Assembly: GCF_020667895.1 (NCBI RefSeq)
Contig: NZ_JAFMPS010000009.1
Span: forward strand, 45,484 to 109,483
Reading direction: 5' to 3'
Source of the DNA: Alcanivorax sp. 1008
GTDB lineage: Bacteria; Pseudomonadota; Gammaproteobacteria; Pseudomonadales; Alcanivoracaceae
DNA: 64,000 nt
Under the pieces are notes generated by a model, which did no database searches, had not been told where the DNA came from, and worked only from the letters and a program-made list of their open reading frames with translations. Positions 18,138-25,585 of the stretch are shown here, in pieces; the first letter of the stretch is position 1, and the number at the start of each line of letters is the position of its first letter. The position numbers and the translations under genes are program-made.

Positions 18138-18711
18138 TCACATCGTCCAGCGGTTGATCCCAAGGCGCTGCAGGCAGTGATTTAACTTTTTGAAAGGCAT
18201 GGGCCACGCCAATCAGGTGGGGCCTTTTGGGCTGGCGAATCAAATTGGCCAAGGCCCGGTCGTAGAACCCTCCGCCCATTCCCAGCCGGTTTCCCGCCTG
18301 ATCAAAAGCTACCAATGGCATCAGCAATACATCCAGACTCCATAGCGGGGCAAGGCTTTTGTGCTTCAGGGTCGGCTCCCCAATTTCATAGCGGTTGGCA
18401 ACAAGCACTTCTCCCGGAGCCCAGGGAGCGAAGTGCAGGGCTGCGTCCGCATGGCGGGGCAAGATCGGCAAATACAAGGTGCGAGGCGGGTTGTCCGAGG
18501 TCAGCAATGCGGGCAGTGGATCGAGCTCACCATCAGAGGCCAGATAGACACCGACCCTGCGTGCCCGGCGAATCATTAACAGGTTGCAAAGATTGTGTGC
18601 CAGCCGATTAGAGGCGGCCCGTTGTTCTTTAGGAGAGAGGGCTTGCCGGCGACTGCGCATGTCTCGCCGCAACTGCTGACGTCGTTGCTGCTCGGCGGCG
18701 GACAGAGCCAT
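18127..18711 (-). CDS. ygfA: 5-formyltetrahydrofolate cyclo-ligase
   Basis: Converts 5-formyl-tetrahydrofolate to 5,10-methenyl-tetrahydrofolate with ATP. The 194-residue protein carries LMPLVAFDQAGNRLGMGGGFYDR, split here as the family motif around residues 130-155, and an Arg-rich N-terminus (RRDMRSRRQALS). The open frame continues 77 codons upstream, but that part is the 6S RNA gene; MALSAAEQQRRQQL is the proper start. The 6S RNA-ygfA order is the classical ssrS-ygfA arrangement. Confidence 0.94.
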   Translation of the reverse strand: MALSAAEQQRRQQLRRDMRSRRQALSPKEQRAASNRLAHNLCNLLMIRRARRVGVYLASDGELDPLPALLTSDNPPRTLYLPILPRHADAALHFAPWAPGEVLVANRYEIGEPTLKHKSLAPLWSLDVLLMPLVAFDQAGNRLGMGGGFYDRALANLIRQPKRPHLIGVAHAFQKVKSLPAAPWDQPLDDVITD

Positions 18712-18757
18712 CAGAAAACCTGCTTTCGGGCATCCGGCCCGACGCTGAAGAATTAAA

Positions 18758-18943
18758 GGCACCCTCCGGTAGAGCCGCTGCCGGCCTGGTCCTTGAACCC
18801 AAGGGTTCAAGGTGGAGACGGCAAGTGGAACGTCAGGCTTTCCGCCGCAGCGGACATGCACACAGTGCCACCATATTCGTCCCCGGGGGATAAAGCATCG
18901 GCTCAGGGACATAGCCTGGCTGGCGCACAAACCAGAGAACACC
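18758..18943 (-). ncRNA. ssrS: 6S RNA
   Basis: On the minus strand between zapA and ygfA. The 5' part contains GTCCCTGAGCCGATGCTTT and the 3' part ACCTTGAACCCTTGGGTTCAAGG, both hallmark blocks of gammaproteobacterial 6S RNA. The ends pair in a 12-base closing stem: GGTGTTCTCTGG (18932-18943) with CCGGAGGGTGCC (18758-18769), using G-U pairs. Length is about 186 bases, normal for the family. 6S RNA mimics an open promoter and sequesters sigma-70 RNA polymerase in stationary phase. Ends are inferred from the stem and could be off by a few bases. Confidence 0.93.
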
Positions 18944-18949
18944 TGAAGT

Positions 18950-18955
18950 AGTATA
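18950..18955 (-). promoter_or_regulatory. -10 element of the 6S RNA promoter
   Basis: TATACT on the minus strand, separated by six bases from the predicted 6S RNA 5' end at 18943. No clear -35 is seen at 16-18 bases upstream. Confidence 0.55.
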
Positions 18956-18998
18956 GCGCAGTCGTTTGCAGATTGAGAGCTGTCCGGGCGGGCCGAAA

Positions 18999-19298
18999 TC
19001 AGATATCGCGCAGCGCTGCCAGTTCTGCCTCTACACGATCGAGCAGGCGTCCGACGCGGTCGCCGCCATCCTGCTGTTGGGACAGCTCACCTTTTGCAAG
19101 CAGGAGGTCGTGGGCCAGGTTCAGGGCGGCCATCACCGCAATGCGCTCAAGTCCCAGTACATTCGAGGAGCGCACCTCACGCATTTTCTCGTCGAGGTGG
19201 CGGGCGGCGCGAATAAGGTTTTCCTTTTCCTCTGCCGGGCAGGCAACACGGAACTCCTTATCGAGCAAATGAACCAGCACTGAAGAGGGTTCGCTCAT
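18999..19298 (-). CDS. zapA: Cell division protein ZapA
   Basis: A 99-residue FtsZ-ring-associated protein that crosslinks FtsZ filaments. It shows the ZapA N-terminal domain (VLVHLLDKEFRVACPAEEKE) followed by LIRAARHLDEKMREVRSS and a C-terminal helix for coiled-coil dimerisation. Its start overlaps the preceding small coiled-coil gene by four bases, so the two are co-translated. 6S RNA and ygfA lie downstream, the conserved zapA-ssrS-ygfA order. Confidence 0.95.
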   Translation of the reverse strand: MSEPSSVLVHLLDKEFRVACPAEEKENLIRAARHLDEKMREVRSSNVLGLERIAVMAALNLAHDLLLAKGELSQQQDGGDRVGRLLDRVEAELAALRDI

Positions 19299-19507
19299 GG
19301 CTCCTGCTCCAGTGATTTGAGTCGGGAAATGATCGCTTCGACCTTGGATTTGGCCGCATCATTTTTTTTCAGAAGGTCGGCGCGCTCTTCCATCAGCTTG
19401 TGCTCACGCACCTGCATGGCCTGATTCTCACGGCGCAACCGGGCACTGATACTCACCAGTTCCTCGATGCGTTGTTCAAGTTGTTGAAGCTGCTGTTCCG
19501 TGGTCAT
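19295..19507 (-). CDS. Small coiled-coil protein of the TIGR02449 type (ZapB-like)
   Basis: A 70-residue, almost wholly helical protein (MTTEQQLQQLEQRIEELVSI at the start, then heptad-like Leu/Ile spacing through LLKKNDAAKSKVEAIISRLK). It matches the short coiled-coil proteins encoded just before zapA in pseudomonads and relatives, proposed to work with ZapA in division. An alternative ATG four codons upstream (19519) is possible; neither has a clear ribosome site. Confidence 0.82.
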   Translation of the reverse strand: MTTEQQLQQLEQRIEELVSISARLRRENQAMQVREHKLMEERADLLKKNDAAKSKVEAIISRLKSLEQEP

Positions 19508-19659
19508 GGCAAATGGCAAACTGTTCGCCTATGGTTATTATCCTGCGGAGAATCCCCTGACCTCAGACTATAGACACGCGTCTGCGGCCGGTCAACGCGG
19601 ATTCTGCTTTGCCGCCAAACAGTTAGCGACCTTTTCAACATTTCTTATCAAGTGTGATC

Positions 19660-20244
19660 ATGACTGATACCGATAGCGACCTGTTTCAACCACTGGCCGA
19701 GGCACTTAGCCATGCCAGTGTCCGCCATAGCCCGTCTGAGCTGCATGGCTTGATATGTGGCCTGCTCAGCACGGGCATCGAGACCGAAGCGCCGGAATTG
19801 CTCGGTGTGCTGGCTAGCCATGTGGACCTAACCGACAACTGGCCAGCACGGGCAGCTGATCTACTGGTGCAGCTGCGTGATCAGGCGGTATCCGCTTTTG
19901 ACGGCGACGGGCTGGATCTGTCGCTGCTGCTGCCAGATGATGACGAGGAGCTGGCCCTGCGGGTAGCCGCCCTGGGGCAATGGTGTGAGGGGTTCCTGAC
20001 GGGCTTTGGCACTGGTTCGGCCGGGGTCAAGGATGCAGAGCTGGCACCGTCCCTGCAGGAAGCGATTGCCGATCTGGCGGCGGTCAGTCAGGTGGATGTG
20101 CCGGATGGCGACGGAGAGGAAGAAGAAGCACTGCTGTCTCAAGTGACGGAGCATTGCCGCATGGCTGCGCTGATGGTGTTCACTGAATGGCAGCTTAAAG
20201 CGAGAGCTCCGGCCAAGAGCGACGCTTCTGTGACCAAGCATTGA
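19660..20244 (+). CDS. UPF0149 (YgfB/YecA-like) protein
   Basis: A 194-residue acidic helical protein with the UPF0149 features SPSELHGLICGLLSTG near residue 27 and LGQWCEGFLTGFG near 108. There is no zinc-binding SEC-C tail, so it is YgfB-like. Cytoplasmic function is not established for this family. A GTG two codons upstream (19654) is an alternative start. It faces zapA and is followed 10 bases later by pepP, a conserved pair. Confidence 0.9.
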   Translation: MTDTDSDLFQPLAEALSHASVRHSPSELHGLICGLLSTGIETEAPELLGVLASHVDLTDNWPARAADLLVQLRDQAVSAFDGDGLDLSLLLPDDDEELALRVAALGQWCEGFLTGFGTGSAGVKDAELAPSLQEAIADLAAVSQVDVPDGDGEEEEALLSQVTEHCRMAALMVFTEWQLKARAPAKSDASVTKH

Positions 20245-20254
20245 GGTAAAAACA

Positions 20255-21580
20255 ATGATTTCCCGCCAGGAATTCGCCCGCCGTCGGCGTGAGCTGATGG
20301 ATAACATGGAAGAAAACAGTATCGTGATTTTGCCGGCTGCCCCGGAGCGGCGCCGCAATCGCGATATCGACCATGCTTACCGTCAGGACAGTGACTTCTG
20401 GTACCTGTCCGGTTTTCCTGAGCCTGAAGCTGTGATGGCGCTGATTCCAGGCCGTGAACATGGCGAGTTTGTTATGTTCTGCCGCGAGCGTGACCGGGAA
20501 ATGGAAACCTGGCATGGCTATCGCAGAGGGCCGGAGGGTGCGGTAAAGGACTTTGGCGCTGATGATGCTTTTCCAATCTCTGATATTGATGAAATTTTGC
20601 CTGGCCTTATTGAGGGCCGTGACCGTGTCTACTACGACATGGGGCGAGATCCGGAATTTGATCGGCAGGTAATGAGCTGGGTGAATAGCATCCGGGCCAA
20701 AGTGCGCAGTGGCGCCCATCCGCCGGGTGAGTTTCTTGCCCTGAACCACTTTCTGCACGACCAGCGTCTGTTTAAGAGTTCACTTGAAATTAAAGTCATG
20801 CGTCGTGCGGGGGAAATTGCCGCGGCGGCCCATGTTCGTGCTATGCAGGTGGTTGAGCCGGGCATGTACGAATATCAGCTTGAGGCGGAGTATCTGCACG
20901 AGTTTATGCGCCACGGAGCGCGCGCGCCGGCCTATCCGACCATTGTCGGTGGCGGGCGTAATGGCTGCATTCTTCATTACGTGGATAACAACCAGAAGCT
21001 CAAAGACGGCGATCTAGTGCTGGTTGATGCTGGCGCTGAGTTTCATTGCTACGCCTCGGATATCACCCGTACTTTCCCGGTGAATGGAAAATTTTCAGCT
21101 GAGCAACAGGCCGTCTATGAGGTGGTGCTTGCCTCGCAGTTGGCGGCTATTGAGCAGGTGAAGCCGGGAAAACATTGGAATAGCCCCCATGAGGCTGCTG
21201 TGCAGGTGCTGACCCAGGGAATGAAAGACCTGGGCTTGCTCAAGGGGGAGGTAAGCGAGCTGATTGAAACAGAGGCCTATCGTCGCTTTTACATGCACCG
21301 CACTGGGCACTGGCTTGGTCTTGATGTGCATGATGTTGGTGATTACAAGGTGCACGATGAGTGGCGGGTTCTGGAGCCCGGCATGGTGATGACGGTGGAG
21401 CCGGGGATATATATCGCACCTGATGATAGCAGTGTTGCCAGCAAATGGCGTGGCATCGGTGTTCGTATCGAGGATGATGTGGCGGTGACGCGCAAGGGGT
21501 GTGAAGTGTTCACCGATGGCGTGCCCAAGTCTGTGGCGGAAATTGAAAAGTTGATGAAGAAAAAACGCCGTGCCGCATAG
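20255..21580 (+). CDS. pepP: Xaa-Pro aminopeptidase (aminopeptidase P)
   Basis: Removes N-terminal residues preceding proline. The 441-residue protein has the AMP_N domain (ISRQEFARRRRELM) and the pita-bread M24 catalytic domain. The dinuclear manganese ligands are visible: two Asp in LVDAGAEFHCYASDITRTFP, His in HRTGHWLGLDVHDVG, Glu in MTVEPGIY and Glu in GVRIEDDVAV. The last 11 bases overlap the next gene, which starts with GTG, suggesting coupling in an UPF0149-pepP-ubi operon. Confidence 0.96.
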   Translation: MISRQEFARRRRELMDNMEENSIVILPAAPERRRNRDIDHAYRQDSDFWYLSGFPEPEAVMALIPGREHGEFVMFCRERDREMETWHGYRRGPEGAVKDFGADDAFPISDIDEILPGLIEGRDRVYYDMGRDPEFDRQVMSWVNSIRAKVRSGAHPPGEFLALNHFLHDQRLFKSSLEIKVMRRAGEIAAAAHVRAMQVVEPGMYEYQLEAEYLHEFMRHGARAPAYPTIVGGGRNGCILHYVDNNQKLKDGDLVLVDAGAEFHCYASDITRTFPVNGKFSAEQQAVYEVVLASQLAAIEQVKPGKHWNSPHEAAVQVLTQGMKDLGLLKGEVSELIETEAYRRFYMHRTGHWLGLDVHDVGDYKVHDEWRVLEPGMVMTVEPGIYIAPDDSSVASKWRGIGVRIEDDVAVTRKGCEVFTDGVPKSVAEIEKLMKKKRRAA

Positions 21581-22781
21581 TGTTGATATTGTCATTGTAG
21601 GTGGTGGCATGGCAGGTGGGATGCTGGCCGCCGCGCTTGCAGAGCAATCATTGGATATCGTTCTTCTTGACGGCGCGCCCGAACCACAAATGCCAACGGG
21701 CGCGCCTGCTGCGCGGGTTTCAGCGCTGACAGAAACCAGTGAGCGTTTGCTCCGCTCAGTGGGTGTTTGGAAGAACATGCCAGCCCATCGTCTGCAGCCC
21801 TATGACAAGATGGAGGTGCGTGATGGCGATGGCACTGGTGAGGTGCATTTTAGTGCTGCCGACGCTGCTGCCAGTCACCTCGGTACGCTGGTAGAAAATG
21901 ATAGCGTGGTTGCGGCAATTTTCGATTTCTGTCGCGCAGCTTGTCGAATTGACTGGCGCAGTGATTGCCGGGTTGCCAGTGTCGGCCGGCGTGAGCAGGG
22001 GTGGCGGGTTGAGTTGGCAGACGGGCAGGTCATTGATTGTCGTTTGCTAGTTGGTGCTGATGGCGCGCGCTCAATGGTGCGCAGTGCCGCTGGCCTTTCT
22101 GCGCCTTCTCGGGATACCGGTCATGTTGCCGTTGTCGCCACTTTGCACAGTGCTGTGCCCCATGATAGCTGTGCCCGACAGGCGTTCCTCGACAGTGGCC
22201 CGCTTGCGTTGTTGCCGCTATATGGAGACGGCCATCAGTGCTCGCTGGTTTGGTCCCTATGGCCGGATCGTGCCGCGCAGTTGATGGAGCAGTCCCCGGG
22301 GAGTTTTTCCCATGCTGTGACACAGGCAAGCCAAGCCTGGCTGGGTGATCTTCAGTTGGTTAGCGAGCCACTGGCGTTTCCGATTCATGACCTTCATGCC
22401 GGCGACTACGTTTGCCCGGAGCTTGCGTTGATTGGAGATGCCGCTCACGTAGTCCATCCATTGGCCGGCCAGGGAATTAATCTGGGCTTGCTTGATGCAG
22501 CTGTTCTTGCAGAAGAAATTGGCCGCGCCATAGAGTCCGGGCGCGACTGGTCTTCGCTGGCTTTGCTGCAACGCTATCAACGGCGACGTCGCGGTCATAA
22601 TGCGTCGGTGGTTGCGGCCATGCGCGGTTTCAAAGTTCTGTTTGAACAGCGCTCGCCAGCATTCCGATTTTTCCGTAACACTGGCATGTCGCTGGTGAAT
22701 CGTCACTCGATGCTGAAGGGCCTGCTTGCAGCTCAGGCGCTGGGCCGCTTTGATGATGCTCCCCAATCTGCTCGCAGTTGA
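21570..22781 (+). CDS. FAD-dependent ubiquinone-pathway hydroxylase (UbiH/UbiI/VisC family)
   Basis: A 403-residue flavoprotein hydroxylase: GGGMAGGMLAAALAEQ is the N-terminal FAD dinucleotide motif, DGARS the second, and ALIGDAAHVVHPLAGQGINLGL the ribityl-binding motif. RVSALTETSERLL and PYDKMEVRDGDGTGEVHF look more like UbiI/VisC or UbiF than UbiH, although in Pseudomonas the gene next to pepP is called ubiH. It should hydroxylate the ubiquinone ring precursor; which carbon is not decidable here. The start is GTG inside the pepP end. Confidence 0.88.
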   Translation: MPHSVDIVIVGGGMAGGMLAAALAEQSLDIVLLDGAPEPQMPTGAPAARVSALTETSERLLRSVGVWKNMPAHRLQPYDKMEVRDGDGTGEVHFSAADAAASHLGTLVENDSVVAAIFDFCRAACRIDWRSDCRVASVGRREQGWRVELADGQVIDCRLLVGADGARSMVRSAAGLSAPSRDTGHVAVVATLHSAVPHDSCARQAFLDSGPLALLPLYGDGHQCSLVWSLWPDRAAQLMEQSPGSFSHAVTQASQAWLGDLQLVSEPLAFPIHDLHAGDYVCPELALIGDAAHVVHPLAGQGINLGLLDAAVLAEEIGRAIESGRDWSSLALLQRYQRRRRGHNASVVAAMRGFKVLFEQRSPAFRFFRNTGMSLVNRHSMLKGLLAAQALGRFDDAPQSARS

Positions 22782-22915
22782 ATTTCTCACGCGATAATCA
22801 CGGGTTTGTCGCAGTTTTGTATTTTATTTATTTCGGATCGTGCAATTGACTTTCGCTTGACGCGGCGAAGTAGAAATTGCGCCATCCAATCAGCAAATCA
22901 GAAAGGAGAACGGCA

Positions 22916-24352
22916 ATGAAGGTATGGAAAAGATGGACCTCCGCCGGCGTCATGCTAAGTGCCGCATTGGTGGCAGGTTGTGGTGGCGATAGTTCGTTTT
23001 CAAGTGCAGATTTACGGGTCGTTCACGCCTCAGGCAATGCGCCAGCTGTGAATATTAATGTTAATGGAGGGCCGTTGGCTGCTGCGCAGCAGTTGAATTA
23101 CTCCGAAGCGTCGTCAATTGTGCGGGTTCGTGACGCCACCTATTCGGTTTCGGTGGATGGCATATTGGCGGACGGTTCCGTTAGCGAAGTGCTTGCGCCC
23201 ACCAATATTCTTCTGAACAAAGATCAAATTACCACTGTGGTTGCCATGGGTAATGTGGGTGGCGCCGGCGATCAGGAGTTTGCCCCGTTGCTGGTAGAGA
23301 CCATGCGTGAAAAGGTCGCTTCGGACAGCACTCGCGTGCAGGTGGTCCATGCCTCCGTGAAGGCTGACGATGCGGCGCCTGCGGGGGTCAGTGTTTATGT
23401 CACCGCTCCAGAAGCTGATCTGCTTGGTGCGACGCCTTTGACCACGTTTAATTTGCGTGAGTTCACGGATCCGCAGACAGTATTCGCCGGGGATTATCGG
23501 ATCCGCATTACACCAGCCGATAGTGATGCGGTGGTTTTTGATTCCGGGACTATCACGCTTCCGGGCGGTGCTGATTTGCTGATTGTTGCTGTCGATAGTT
23601 TTAGTCCTGGCTCGCCGGTAAAGTTATTGGTATCCACGGGTGACGCGGATACAGATTTTGTTATCGCTGATGAGAATATGCCGGCGGAAGTTAGGGTGGT
23701 TCATGCTGCTTCCGGTGTTGGTCCGGCGGAGGTATTTGCTTCATCGGTGGAGCTGGCTTTGGACAATGCGGAAATCGTTGGCAGCATCGGCTTTCGTAGC
23801 GAAACCAGCGTGCCGGATCTGGATCCTGCAACTGATTATGTCGTTCGGGTAAATGCTGATGGCGCCGGTGCTGTGGGCGCGCCGATTGAAGTCAGCGACA
23901 TTGAATTAAAGTCCGGCAGCTACTACACCGCAATTGCGGCCGGGGACCTGCCAGGGGTCGGCGACCCGGACCTGGCCTTGCTGCTCGGTGAGGACGATCG
24001 TCGTCCTGTGGCCACGGAGGTGCGCCTGCGGGCTATCCATGCCGCCTCACTGGCCGGCACCGTCGCTGTGTTTGTTACGCCTACGGCTGATGCAGTAACC
24101 GTCGAGAGCATTGAAGTAGGCGATAGGGACCCAACTCTGCCTGCATTTGAATATCAGGAAATCACCTCGTACTTGCGCCTCGCGCCGGCCAACTATGATG
24201 TCCGCGTAGCGGTGCCGCAGCCGGGCGACAATTACTCGGTGGCCATAGATCTGGCAAATGTGGCGCTGGCCGGGGGGGATGTGGTGACACTGGTGGCATC
24301 CAATCCGGGTGGAGGGGATCCGGACTTTGACTTTGTCATCGTCAACGACTGA
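22916..24352 (+). CDS. DUF4397 lipoprotein with four repeats
   Basis: A 478-residue secreted lipoprotein (lipobox LVAGC, Cys22). The sequence consists of four related beta-rich units, each opening with an R-x-(V/I)-H-A-(S/A) motif: residues 35-39, 143-147, 261-265 and 373-377, spaced 108-118 residues apart. The phrases GNVGGAGDQEF, GDLPGVGDPDL and NPGGGDPDFDF recur near unit ends. This is the DUF4397 pattern, thought to be an Ig-like fold; function is unknown, probably cell-surface. GAAAGGAG is a strong ribosome site eight bases before the ATG. A terminator follows. Confidence 0.88.
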   Translation: MKVWKRWTSAGVMLSAALVAGCGGDSSFSSADLRVVHASGNAPAVNINVNGGPLAAAQQLNYSEASSIVRVRDATYSVSVDGILADGSVSEVLAPTNILLNKDQITTVVAMGNVGGAGDQEFAPLLVETMREKVASDSTRVQVVHASVKADDAAPAGVSVYVTAPEADLLGATPLTTFNLREFTDPQTVFAGDYRIRITPADSDAVVFDSGTITLPGGADLLIVAVDSFSPGSPVKLLVSTGDADTDFVIADENMPAEVRVVHAASGVGPAEVFASSVELALDNAEIVGSIGFRSETSVPDLDPATDYVVRVNADGAGAVGAPIEVSDIELKSGSYYTAIAAGDLPGVGDPDLALLLGEDDRRPVATEVRLRAIHAASLAGTVAVFVTPTADAVTVESIEVGDRDPTLPAFEYQEITSYLRLAPANYDVRVAVPQPGDNYSVAIDLANVALAGGDVVTLVASNPGGGDPDFDFVIVND

Positions 24353-24370
24353 ACCACGTTCAGGATCAAG

Positions 24371-24398
24371 AAAGGGCGGCCACCAGGCCGCCCTTTTT
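24371..24398 (+). terminator. Intrinsic terminator after the DUF4397 gene
   Basis: Hairpin AAGGGCGGCC / GGCCGCCCTT with an ACCA loop, followed by a T-run. It separates the lipoprotein gene from the iron-uptake operon. Confidence 0.9.
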
Positions 24399-24471
24399 GT
24401 TGATACGGGTCAGCGTCGGTGTGTCAGTGAAGGGTGACAATGCGAGTGCTTGAAATCCATCTGCAGATATA

Positions 24472-24490
24472 GATAATGAGAACCATTATT
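24472..24490. promoter_or_regulatory. Fur box
   Basis: GATAATGAGAACCATTATT agrees with the 19-base Fur consensus GATAATGATAATCATTATC at 16 positions. It lies 27 bases before the ferric-binding protein start, so iron-dependent repression of the fbpA-fbpB pair is very likely. Confidence 0.88.
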
Positions 24491-24517
24491 ATTACTGTTG
24501 TCATCCGGAGTACTGCA

Positions 24518-25528
24518 ATGCGCATCGTCATCCGATCTCTCGCTGTTTCTCTACTGGCTGGTTGGCTGGTGGCCTGTTCGGAGCCTCCGAAGGAGCCGGA
24601 GGTGGTGGTGTATACCTCCCGCAAGGATCATCTGATACGCCCGGTATTCGACCTGTACACCAAGGAAACCGGGGTCAAGGTGCGCTATACCACGGATGAT
24701 GACGGCGCCCTGATTACCCGTCTTGCTGCGGAAGGCAGCAATAGCCCGGCGGACCTGCTGATTACTGTAGATGCTGGCAACCTTTGGCAAGCTGCCGAGC
24801 AGGGTCTGTTCCAGCCGGTATCATCAGAGGTGCTGAGTGCCAATGTTCCTGCCAACCTGCGCGATAGTGAGAATCGCTGGTTTGGCCAGACCGTGCGTGC
24901 GCGCACTCTGGTTTACAACACCCAGCGGGTGGCGCCGGAAGAGTTGAGCACTTACGAGGCGTTGGCAGAGCCACAGTGGAAGGGCCGCCTGTGCCTGCGC
25001 ACTTCCAAGAAGGTGTATAACCAGTCTCTGGTCGCCACTCTGATCGAGCGCCATGGTGAAGAGCAGGCAGAACAGATCGTTCGTGGCTGGGTTGAGAATC
25101 TGGCCACCGATGTATTCTCCAACGATACCGCATTGATGGAAGCTATTGCCGCGGGGCAGTGTGATGTGGGTATCGTCAATACCTACTACCTGGGCCGATT
25201 GATCACCGATAAACCCGACCTGCCATTGGCACTGTTCTGGGCCAATCAGGGTACCAGCGGTGTGCATATCAATATTTCCGGTATTGGTCTGACCAGACAT
25301 GCACCGCACTCGGAAGAGGCCATCCGGTTGATGGAGTGGATGTCCACGGAGTTGCCCCAGCGTGTGCTGGCGGAGCAGAATCTGGAATACCCGGTAAACC
25401 CTGCAGTATCGCCCACCGGTTTGGTAACCGGCTGGGGGGAGTTCCAAGGTGATGACCTGAATGTATCAGTCGCTGGCAGTCGCCAGGTGCAGGCGGTCAA
25501 ACTGATGGATCGTGCCGGCTATCGTTAA
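24518..25528 (+). CDS. fbpA: Ferric iron ABC transporter, substrate-binding lipoprotein
   Basis: A 336-residue extracytoplasmic iron-binding protein of the FbpA/HitA/FutA type. The signal peptide ends LVAC (Cys20), so it is lipid-anchored. Characteristic features are VVVYTSRKDHLIRPVFDLYTKETG at the start, LLITVDAGNLWQAAEQGLFQP, and a paired tyrosine motif VNTYYLGRL that in this family ligates Fe(III). The start at 24518 has GGAG eight bases upstream; the longer frame from 24476 lies within the Fur box. The permease follows after a small hairpin. Confidence 0.93.
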   Translation: MRIVIRSLAVSLLAGWLVACSEPPKEPEVVVYTSRKDHLIRPVFDLYTKETGVKVRYTTDDDGALITRLAAEGSNSPADLLITVDAGNLWQAAEQGLFQPVSSEVLSANVPANLRDSENRWFGQTVRARTLVYNTQRVAPEELSTYEALAEPQWKGRLCLRTSKKVYNQSLVATLIERHGEEQAEQIVRGWVENLATDVFSNDTALMEAIAAGQCDVGIVNTYYLGRLITDKPDLPLALFWANQGTSGVHINISGIGLTRHAPHSEEAIRLMEWMSTELPQRVLAEQNLEYPVNPAVSPTGLVTGWGEFQGDDLNVSVAGSRQVQAVKLMDRAGYR

Positions 25529-25546
25529 TCAACACAGTTCACTGCG

Positions 25547-25564
25547 CACCCGCCTCGGCGGGTG
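25547..25564 (+). terminator. Intercistronic hairpin between binding protein and permease
   Basis: CACCCGCC / GGCGGGTG with a tight loop and no T-run. Such hairpins often stabilise or attenuate mRNA so that the binding protein is made in excess over the permease. Confidence 0.5.
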
Positions 25565-25585
25565 TTGCCGTTTGTGGGGTAAGGG

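Noticed and set aside
24824..25447. 207-codon minus-strand frame in fbpA
   Set aside because: Antisense to the iron-binding protein, which has motif support and a Fur box.
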